Shown here: positions 1 through 5,921 of the stretch, piece by piece
How the letters are laid out: each line of letters opens with the position of its first letter
Position numbering within the stretch: position 1 is the first letter of the stretch
Assembly (NCBI GenBank): GCA_022776205.1
Contig: JALFIK010000090.1
Location: 1 to 16,997 of the forward strand
Direction of reading: 5' to 3'
DNA length: 16,997 nt
Source of the DNA: Eubacterium sp.
GTDB taxonomy: Bacteria > Bacillota > Clostridia > Lachnospirales > Lachnospiraceae
Translations under genes and position numbers: made by a program
The notes under the pieces: model-generated
The model's database searches: none
What the model was told of the DNA's origin: nothing
The model's input: only the letters and a program-made list of their open reading frames with translations

Positions 1-416
1 TTTCTGAAAAAATAAGTGATTTTTCCATGTTCAAGAGTTAGAGTATTCGCAGACGGCATTGTATATTCCAAAACTGGCTTTGAAGCAAGGGTTTCCCATC
101 CTTTCGGAAGGGTTGCAGGAGTCTCGTCACCTAAATCCAAAGTAATTCGGTCGGATTTTACATGGAGGGCTCCGGAAAGCCAGGTGATATTGTTTGTGGA
201 ATTGCTGAATGTAAATGTCCCATCTTTTTCTACGGTAAGACACAGGCCGTCACTATTATAGGTTTTATCTTTCCCGAGGGCATTCCCCGTTCCGTTCCAT
301 GTGCCGACAAGATCTTTTCCGCTCTTTCCCAGATTTCCGGAAACATTATTTCCACAGCCGGTAATGGCTAGAATCAAACAAAAGAGTGTTGAAAGTGTCA
401 ATAGAATTTTCTTCAT
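1..416 (-). CDS. Putative secreted lipoprotein, 5' part only (cut by window edge)
   Basis: The reverse strand reads open from an ATG at 416-414 to the window edge, about 138 residues, with no stop. An AGAAAGGA ribosome binding site lies just upstream of the ATG. The N-terminus is a bacterial lipoprotein signal: two lysines, a hydrophobic core, then a lipobox ending ITGC with the acylated cysteine at residue 21. The mature part starts with a Gly/Ser/Asn/Lys-rich linker followed by GTWNGTG and alternating polar/hydrophobic strands (for example LCLTVEKDGTFTF), which suggests a small beta-sheet or lipocalin-like domain. I do not recognise the family, and the function is unknown. It is divergent from the purine genes to the right. 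Confidence 0.8.
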   Translation of the reverse strand, partial: MKKILLTLSTLFCLILAITGCGNNVSGNLGKSGKDLVGTWNGTGNALGKDKTYNSDGLCLTVEKDGTFTFSNSTNNITWLSGALHVKSDRITLDLGDETPATLPKGWETLASKPVLEYTMPSANTLTLEHGKITYFFR

Positions 417-494
417 ACGGATTCCTTTCTGTGCCCGAAAATGCACAAAGTATTTGTTATTTTGTCCTTAGTTTTTCCTAAAAGACGTACTTTA

Positions 495-503
495 TTCTAA
501 CAC
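495..503 (-). promoter_or_regulatory. Candidate extended -10 promoter for the lipoprotein gene
   Basis: On the reverse strand TGTTAGAAT gives an extended -10 (TG-n-TAGAAT). The position 17 bp further upstream (CCCTAC) is a poor -35, so this would depend on the extended element. It is the best candidate between 417 and 565, and is weaker than the other promoters in the window. Confidence 0.4.
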
Positions 504-565
504 ATATTTGAATAAAGTAGGGAAAAATATGAGAATCTTTTTTGAAAAATCTGTAATATATCCAA

Positions 566-594
566 TTGCGTTTAGGATTATCTTATTGTATACT
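566..594 (+). promoter_or_regulatory. Sigma-A promoter for the purO-purH operon
   Basis: TTGCGT at 566-571, a 17-bp spacer, and TATACT at 589-594. Transcription would begin near 601, leaving about a 40-nt leader before the ribosome binding site at 627-633. I see no riboswitch-size fold in that leader. Confidence 0.7.
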
Positions 595-640
595 TTTAAA
601 TTGAAGTGAAATTTTTTTTAGATTCGAAGGAGGCCATGTA

Positions 641-1354
641 ATGGAGATGATTTCAATTGAAAAGGAACTGAAAGAGAATTCTTACCCGGGAAGAGGGATT
701 ATCGTCGGTCGTTCCAAAGATGGAACAAAAGCAGTAATTGCATATTTTATTATGGGAAGAAGCTCCAACAGCCGTAACCGTATCTTTGTTGAAGACGGAG
801 AGGGAATCCGTACCCAGGCATTTGATCCGTCAAAGCTCGAAGATCCGAGCCTGATCATATATGCACCGGTTCGTGTTCTCGGGAATAAGACCATCGTTAC
901 CAATGGAGATCAGACAGATACGATTTATGAGGGACTCGATAAACAGCTTACATTTGAACAGTCGCTTCGTTCCAGAGAATTTGAGCCGGATGGCCCGAAT
1001 TATACACCGAGAATTTCTGCCGTTCTTCATCTGGAAAAGGGAGAGTTCAACTATGCTATGTCTATTTTAAAGAGCAATAACGGCAATCCGGAAAGTTGTA
1101 ATCGTTATACGTTTGCCTACAATAATGTGCCGGCGGGAGAAGGACATTTCATTTCCACATATATGCATGATGGAGATCCACTGCCAAGTTTTGAGGGTGA
1201 GCCGAAGTGGATGGAGATTCCGAATGACATGGACGGTTTTGCAAAGATGCTCTGGGACAGTTTAAATGAAGAAAATAAAGTATCTTTATTTGTGCGTTAC
1301 ATTGACATTGCAACGGGAAAATACGAATCTAAAATTATCAATAAAAACGTGTAA
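641..1354 (+). CDS. purO: IMP cyclohydrolase, archaeal PurO-type
   Basis: Predicted to close the ring of FAICAR to give IMP, the last step of de novo purine synthesis, in the cytosol. The 237-residue protein matches the PurO-type family rather than the MGS-fold cyclohydrolase of bifunctional PurH: YPGRGI at residues 15-20, a GRSSNSRNR block near 39-47, and VTNGDQTDTI at 86-95. The start is set by AAGGAGG at 627-633, 7 nt before the ATG. An ATG at 636 is followed at once by a stop, and the ATG at 647 is a less well placed alternative. The gene ends 22 nt before the AICAR formyltransferase gene, so the two enzymes for the last two steps are made from one mRNA. The symbol purO follows the archaeal enzyme; some clostridial annotations say only IMP cyclohydrolase. 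Confidence 0.85.
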   Translation: MEMISIEKELKENSYPGRGIIVGRSKDGTKAVIAYFIMGRSSNSRNRIFVEDGEGIRTQAFDPSKLEDPSLIIYAPVRVLGNKTIVTNGDQTDTIYEGLDKQLTFEQSLRSREFEPDGPNYTPRISAVLHLEKGEFNYAMSILKSNNGNPESCNRYTFAYNNVPAGEGHFISTYMHDGDPLPSFEGEPKWMEIPNDMDGFAKMLWDSLNEENKVSLFVRYIDIATGKYESKIINKNV

Positions 1355-1376
1355 AAGAAGAGATAGGAGACAAAAC

Positions 1377-2552
1377 ATGAAAGAATTAGAATTAAAGTAC
1401 GGATGTAATCCGAATCAGAAACCATCCCGGATTTATATGGAAGAAGGCGAACTGCCCATTACCGTTTTAAACGGAAAGCCCGGTTATATTAATTTCCTTG
1501 ATGCCTTCAATGGATGGCAGCTTGTCAGTGAGTTAAAGAAGGCAACAGGACTACCTGCAGCCACATCGTTTAAACATGTGTCCCCTGCCGGAGCAGCCGT
1601 GGGACTGCCTTTAAGTGATACTTTGGCAAAGATTTACTGGGTGGATGACCTGGGAGAACTCTCTCCTCTTGCCTGTGCTTATGCGAGAGCCCGTGGAGCA
1701 GACCGCATGTCTTCCTATGGTGATTTTATTTCCTTATCCGATGTCTGTGATGTTCCTACGGCAAACATGATTAAGAGGGAAGTTTCCGATGGGGTGATCG
1801 CTCCGGGTTATGAGCCGGAAGCTTTGGAAATTTTGAAATCCAAAAAGAAAGGCAACTACAATATTATTCAGATCGATCCGAACTATGTTCCCGCTGCGAT
1901 TGAAAGAAAACAGGTATTTGGCATCACTTTTGAGCAGGGAAGAAATGAACTCAATATCGGAGATGATTTCTTTGATAATATTGTAACAAAAAATAAAAAT
2001 ATGACAGAGCAGGCAAAGATCGATTTGGCAATTTCCATGATTACATTAAAATATACCCAGTCGAATTCTGTCTGCTATGTTAAGGATGGCCAGGCCATCG
2101 GAATCGGTGCCGGACAGCAGTCACGAATTCACTGTACCCGTCTTGCCGGACAAAAAGCGGATAACTGGTGGTTAAGACAATCTCCGCAGGTAATGGGGCT
2201 TAAATTTAAAGATGAGATCCGACGGGCAGACCGGGATAATGCCATTGATATTTACATGGGAGATGAGTACATGGATGTTCTGGCTGACGGTGTGTGGGAA
2301 AACACATTTAAGGAAAAACCGGCTGTATTTACGAAAGAAGCGAAACGAGAATGGCTTGATAAACTTACCGATGTCGCCCTGGGCTCTGATGCTTTCTTCC
2401 CATTTGGGGATAATATTGAAAGGGCTCACAAGAGTGGTGTGAAATATGTGGCACAGCCGGGAGGTTCCATTCGTGATGACAATGTGATTGAGACCTGTGA
2501 TAAATATGATATGGTGATGAGCTTTACGGGAATCCGTCTGTTCCATCACTAA
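1377..2552 (+). CDS. purH: Stand-alone AICAR formyltransferase (PurH C-terminal domain only)
   Basis: Transfers a formyl group from 10-formyl-THF to AICAR, giving FAICAR. The 391-residue protein opens with LKYGCNPNQKP, which corresponds to the LRYGENPHQ motif at the start of the transformylase domain in bifunctional PurH, so the N-terminal MGS/IMP cyclohydrolase domain is absent. The catalytic Lys-His pair is present in FKHVSPAG (K66, H67). The substrate-binding SRIHCTRLAG block and the C-terminal SDAFFPF, GVKYVAQPGGSIRD and FTGIRLFHH segments are all intact. The start at 1377 is chosen because AGGAGA at 1365-1370 lies 6 nt upstream; the longer reading from 1266 overlaps purO and adds a non-homologous tail. 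Cyclohydrolase activity is supplied by the upstream gene. Confidence 0.92.
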   Translation: MKELELKYGCNPNQKPSRIYMEEGELPITVLNGKPGYINFLDAFNGWQLVSELKKATGLPAATSFKHVSPAGAAVGLPLSDTLAKIYWVDDLGELSPLACAYARARGADRMSSYGDFISLSDVCDVPTANMIKREVSDGVIAPGYEPEALEILKSKKKGNYNIIQIDPNYVPAAIERKQVFGITFEQGRNELNIGDDFFDNIVTKNKNMTEQAKIDLAISMITLKYTQSNSVCYVKDGQAIGIGAGQQSRIHCTRLAGQKADNWWLRQSPQVMGLKFKDEIRRADRDNAIDIYMGDEYMDVLADGVWENTFKEKPAVFTKEAKREWLDKLTDVALGSDAFFPFGDNIERAHKSGVKYVAQPGGSIRDDNVIETCDKYDMVMSFTGIRLFHH

Positions 2553-2564
2553 GATGAGGATAGT

Positions 2565-3146
2565 ATGAATAAAGAAGAGAAGGTTTGTTGTAAGACAGAA
2601 CAGTTTGAGGCGGAAGTTTCTGTGGAAGAATATATGGAAAGCTGTGTCGATGTTCCTGCTTTTCTTGAATGCTGCAGGAAGTGTGCCAATTACGAGAAAG
2701 TCTGGTCCTGCCCACCTTATGATTTTTGTCCGGAAGATTACTGGAAAAAATACCAGACTCTCCACATTGTTGGTATAAAAATTTATGTTCCGGAAGAAAT
2801 GCTTACCCGGACATATGGGGAAACACAACGAAATGAAATGATGCAGGAAATAATTTTTCCATATAAAAAGAAACTGGATCAGAAACTATGGATGATGGAA
2901 CAAAAGACTGATGGAAGTGTTGCATTAAGTGCCGGGTCCTGTCAGACATGTCTTCCGAACGGATGTACTCGCCCGGAGGGAAAACCATGCCGTCATCCGG
3001 AACGTATGCGGTATTCCATAGAATCTCTCGGTGGAAATGTTGGCCTTACCGTTACTAAATATCTGAAACAAAATCTGTTATGGATGGAAGAAGGAAAACT
3101 GCCGGAATATTTTATCCTTGTGGGAGGACTTCTGATTCCTGCATAG
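2565..3146 (+). CDS. Cysteine-rich putative metal-binding protein (DUF2284-like)
   Basis: 193 residues with two cysteine clusters. The first is C36-C37-x2-C40-x8-C49-x5-C55, containing the WSCPPY motif. The second is C126-x2-C129-x4-C134-x7-C142, containing CRHPERMRYS, a spacing like ferredoxin-type Fe-S sites. The pattern matches DUF2284, annotated as predicted metal-binding proteins with no established reaction. No signal peptide is visible, so it is probably cytosolic. It starts 12 nt after the AICAR formyltransferase stop with GAGGA 4 nt before the ATG, and ends at a terminator, so it should be the last gene of the purine operon. A direct role in purine synthesis is not established; an Fe-S or metal-linked maintenance role is inference only. 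Confidence 0.8.
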   Translation: MNKEEKVCCKTEQFEAEVSVEEYMESCVDVPAFLECCRKCANYEKVWSCPPYDFCPEDYWKKYQTLHIVGIKIYVPEEMLTRTYGETQRNEMMQEIIFPYKKKLDQKLWMMEQKTDGSVALSAGSCQTCLPNGCTRPEGKPCRHPERMRYSIESLGGNVGLTVTKYLKQNLLWMEEGKLPEYFILVGGLLIPA

Positions 3147-3154
3147 TGAAAACG

Positions 3155-3210
3155 AAAAGTGCCGGTCATCAGGGCATTTAAATGCCCGATGCCGGCACTT
3201 TTTTTCTTTT
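3155..3210. terminator. Bidirectional intrinsic terminator between convergent operons
   Basis: AAAGTGCCGG pairs with CCGGCACTTT, with inner CATC/GATG and GGGCAT/ATGCCC pairs, a TTAA loop and two single-base bulges. A T-rich tract follows on the plus strand (3199-3210), and on the reverse strand CTTTTCGTTTT follows. It can end both the purine operon and tyrA-aroA. Confidence 0.93.
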
Positions 3211-3241
3211 TGTTCTTAAAAACAAAGGAGAATTATGCAGA

Positions 3242-4534
3242 TCATAATCGTTCCAATTCTTCAAAAAATCCCGGATAAGACACATCCACACAGCTGCTGT
3301 CTAAAATTCTGGTCTCCCCGTCGGCATTTATGCCTGCGATAGAAAATGTCATGGCAATGCGGTGGTCGAGGCAACATTCGATGTCTGCGCCGTGGAGGAC
3401 AGGAATTTCTTCTTTCCCAAAAGTGGTGTTAATGAGAAAACCGTCGTCCGTTGGAATAATATCAGCTCCCATGGCGTGAAGGTTTCGACTTACGATGTCG
3501 ATTCGGTCGGATTCTTTTACCCGAAGTTCATGGGCATCCCGAATGATTGTTTCCCCGTCGGCAAAGCATGCCATCAGCGCAATGACAGGAAGCTCATCGA
3601 TAAGGGTCGGGATAATATCCCCCTCAATGATGGTACCGTGAAGTTCACTTCTGCGAACGAGAAGATCTGCAACCGGTTCTCCTCCTTCCTCCCGCTCGTT
3701 TTCGAGAGTAATATCAGCTCCCATATTCCTGCATACCTGTAAAATGCCGGCCCTGGTTGGGTTGATTCCGACATTTTGAATCAGTATTTCTGACCCCGGT
3801 GTAATCAGTCCCGCTACGATAAAAAAGGCAGCGGAAGAGATATCACCCGGTACTTCAATATGCTGGGCATAAAGGGTTTGTGGCGGTGTGATTGTGCAGG
3901 TATTTCCCTCAGAACGAATCTTTGCGCCGAAAGAACGAAGCATCCGCTCTGTGTGATCTCTTGATAAAGCTGGTTCGGTCACACTTGTCTCCCCTTCGGC
4001 ATAAAGTCCCGCAAGGAGAACACAGGATTTCACCTGGGCGGAAGCGACGGGAGAGTTATAATGGATGGCATGGAGCTCTTTCCCCCTGATAATTAGAGGA
4101 GCACAGTCGTTATCCTTGCAACTTCTGATATCTGCTCCCATCATAGAAAGAGGAACCATGATTCGCTTCATGGGGCGGGTGTTTAAGGAGGCATCTCCAC
4201 TTAATACAGAAGGGAAAGACTGGCCGGCAAGGATACCGGAGATGAGTCGTGTTGTAGTTCCGCTGTTTCCCACGTCCAGAATCTGAATGGATTCGTTCAG
4301 GCCGTGAAGTCCCCTGCCATGGACATAAATTGTTCCTTCTTTTTCTTCAATCGAAATTCCCATCCGCCGAAAGCAGTCAATCGTGGAAAGACAGTCTGCT
4401 CCCTTTAAAAATCCATGGACGGTCGTTGTTCCTTCTGCAAGGGCACCGAACATAATGGCCCGGTGGCTGATGGATTTATCTCCGGGTACGGTGAGTGTTC
4501 CCTTAAGGCGGGATCTTCTTGTGAATACTTTCAT
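3242..4534 (-). CDS. aroA: 3-phosphoshikimate 1-carboxyvinyltransferase (EPSP synthase)
   Basis: Joins shikimate 3-phosphate and phosphoenolpyruvate to form EPSP, the sixth step of the shikimate pathway. The 430 residues are full length for the family. Diagnostic motifs, in order: PGDKSISHRA with K20, S21 and R25; DVGNSGTTTR (87-96); DASLNTRPMKR (114-124); SPVASAQVKS (161-170); SRDHTERML (191-199); LIDELPVIAL with D313 and E314; and RVKESDRI (338-345). The SGTTTR and IDELPVIA versions resemble the Gram-positive, class II-like enzymes more than the enteric class I enzyme. AAAAGGATG sits just upstream of the ATG. It lies 28 bp downstream of tyrA on the same strand and has no promoter I can see, so it is co-transcribed with tyrA. 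Confidence 0.96.
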   Translation of the reverse strand: MKVFTRRSRLKGTLTVPGDKSISHRAIMFGALAEGTTTVHGFLKGADCLSTIDCFRRMGISIEEKEGTIYVHGRGLHGLNESIQILDVGNSGTTTRLISGILAGQSFPSVLSGDASLNTRPMKRIMVPLSMMGADIRSCKDNDCAPLIIRGKELHAIHYNSPVASAQVKSCVLLAGLYAEGETSVTEPALSRDHTERMLRSFGAKIRSEGNTCTITPPQTLYAQHIEVPGDISSAAFFIVAGLITPGSEILIQNVGINPTRAGILQVCRNMGADITLENEREEGGEPVADLLVRRSELHGTIIEGDIIPTLIDELPVIALMACFADGETIIRDAHELRVKESDRIDIVSRNLHAMGADIIPTDDGFLINTTFGKEEIPVLHGADIECCLDHRIAMTFSIAGINADGETRILDSSCVDVSYPGFFEELERL

Positions 4535-4562
4535 ATAAAAACATCCTTTTTCATTTTATTTC

Positions 4563-5666
4563 TTATCTTAAATGGACGGTGTAATTCCGTTCTCTTAACA
4601 CCGCAGCAGCTTTTGCACAGGATTCTTCATCATATAAAATGATTTCCAGAACCCCTTCTTCAAATTCGCGGTTATGGACAATGCCGATATTCTTAATACT
4701 GATATTGTTAAAAGCAAGCTGGGATGCCGCTGTGGCAATCGTACCCGGTTCGTCAGGGATATCAACATATAATTTATGTACTTTATTAAATAAGCCAATG
4801 GAATGATCGGGAACAGAATTGCGGTATTCTCCGGCAGTCCGGAAATATTCATTAATATAACTGCCGTTTTTCTCATCCAGTTTTCTGATAACTTCATTCA
4901 GATCGGATACCATATTTGTGAGAATTTCTTTAATGTTTTCCGAGTTATTCATGCAGATTTGTTCCCACATGACCGGGGAAGAAGATGCAATACGGGTGAT
5001 ATCCTTAAATCCTCCTGCTGCCAGCTGCTTTAACATGCCATTGTTATGATCTGATCTTCGTACCAGATGGACAAGTTCTGCAGCAATAATATGAGGGACA
5101 TGGCTGATGGAAGCGGTGATAAAATCATGTTCTTCCGGCTGTAAGGAGACAGCCAGAGCCCCCAGCCCCTGGATAAAGGAAGAAAAACGGGCGCTCAATT
5201 GAAACTGGGTATTGCGGCTCGGAGTAAGAAAATAGTATGCGTTTTCCAGAAGATGATCACTGGCATTCGAATAACCGGTTTTTTCGGAACCGACCATGGG
5301 GTGTCCACCAATAAAATGCTCTTCCATCCCAAGCGCTTTCACTGCCTGCTGCATCGGACCCTTCACGCTTCCCACGTCAGTGATCAGGCAGTCCGGGGAT
5401 ACAATTTCATTAAGCTCCTTCAGATATTCTATATTATTTGAAACCGGGGCACAGAGAAAAATCAGCTCGCAGTCTTTATAAGACGGGTCCAGTTTTTCGA
5501 AATACCGGTTCAGTGTTCCGTCCTGTTTTGCCATCTTACAGGAAGGAAGATCCGTATCAAAACCGTAGATTATACTGTCCGGGTGAATTCGCCGGATTGT
5601 TTTGGCGATAGATCCGCCAATCAGTCCCAGACCAATAAATCCAATAGTCATTTGATTTCCATTCAT
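4563..5666 (-). CDS. tyrA: Prephenate dehydrogenase with C-terminal ACT domain
   Basis: Oxidatively decarboxylates prephenate to 4-hydroxyphenylpyruvate for tyrosine synthesis. 367 residues. The N-terminal Rossmann fold has GLGLIG at 12-17 and an acidic D37 after the second strand, typical of NAD+ use. GGHPMVGSEKTG (120-131) carries the catalytic-site histidine, and SHVPH (188-192) matches the conserved helical region. From about 298 to the end there is an ACT domain with DEPG at 305-308, a probable tyrosine-sensing module. The start at 5666 is preferred over the longer frame (5729) because a GGAGG lies 9 nt upstream and a near-consensus promoter at 5698-5726 lies inside the longer frame. First gene of the tyrA-aroA operon. 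Confidence 0.95.
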   Translation of the reverse strand: MNGNQMTIGFIGLGLIGGSIAKTIRRIHPDSIIYGFDTDLPSCKMAKQDGTLNRYFEKLDPSYKDCELIFLCAPVSNNIEYLKELNEIVSPDCLITDVGSVKGPMQQAVKALGMEEHFIGGHPMVGSEKTGYSNASDHLLENAYYFLTPSRNTQFQLSARFSSFIQGLGALAVSLQPEEHDFITASISHVPHIIAAELVHLVRRSDHNNGMLKQLAAGGFKDITRIASSSPVMWEQICMNNSENIKEILTNMVSDLNEVIRKLDEKNGSYINEYFRTAGEYRNSVPDHSIGLFNKVHKLYVDIPDEPGTIATAASQLAFNNISIKNIGIVHNREFEEGVLEIILYDEESCAKAAAVLRERNYTVHLR

Positions 5667-5697
5667 CTCGTGAAACCTCCAAATAAGTCTGTTATCC

Positions 5698-5726
5698 ATT
5701 GTACATGGAAAAAAAGATTGTGTCAA
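5698..5726 (-). promoter_or_regulatory. Sigma-A promoter for tyrA-aroA
   Basis: Reverse strand TTGACA (5726-5721), 17-bp spacer, TACAAT (5703-5698): an almost perfect consensus. Transcription would start around 5691, just before the GGAGG ribosome binding site. Confidence 0.85.
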
Positions 5727-5735
5727 CACTTTTTA

Positions 5736-5780
5736 GCGTTAAAGTGCCAACGCAACAATAAAAAATCTGTCAAAATGACA
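5736..5780. promoter_or_regulatory. Two inverted repeats between divergent promoters (candidate operators)
   Basis: GCGTT-8 nt-AACGC at 5736-5753 lies directly upstream of the tyrA -35. TGTCA-AAA-TGACA at 5768-5780 is a perfect palindrome 9 bp upstream of the -35 of the rightward promoter. Their placement is suitable for a regulator acting on one or both promoters. No known operator is recognised, and short palindromes occur by chance in AT-rich DNA. Confidence 0.35.
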
Positions 5781-5789
5781 AAAATACTC

Positions 5790-5818
5790 TTGTAAAATAT
5801 ATTGTTTTTTAGTAAAAT
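5790..5818 (+). promoter_or_regulatory. Sigma-A promoter for the EF-G paralogue operon
   Basis: TTGTAA at 5790-5795, a 17-bp spacer and TAAAAT at 5813-5818. The start would be near 5825, giving roughly a 97-nt leader. Confidence 0.7.
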
Positions 5819-5823
5819 AGACG

Positions 5824-5889
5824 TGTGAGATTCAGAAGTGGAGGAAAACGATTCCACATTTCGATGAATTAGGATAATATTTTCTCACA
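5824..5889 (+). other. Foldable 5' leader of the EF-G paralogue mRNA
   Basis: TGTGAGA (5824-5830) can pair with TCTCACA (5883-5889), enclosing a second hairpin GTGGA/TCCAC (5838-5842 with 5853-5857, plus one G-U). The closing stem ends about 16 nt before GGGAGGA. I recognise no riboswitch family; a structural or control role is inference. Confidence 0.35.
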
Positions 5890-5921
5890 AATATGATATA
5901 ACAACGCGGGAGGAACTGATT

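Noticed and set aside
1266..1376. Longer N-terminus for the AICAR formyltransferase
   Set aside because: Overlaps purO, has no ribosome binding site, and adds residues unlike the family; AGGAGA supports 1377.
2172..2828. 218-codon open frame antisense to purH and the DUF2284-like gene
   Set aside because: Spans two well-supported sense genes and has no family features.
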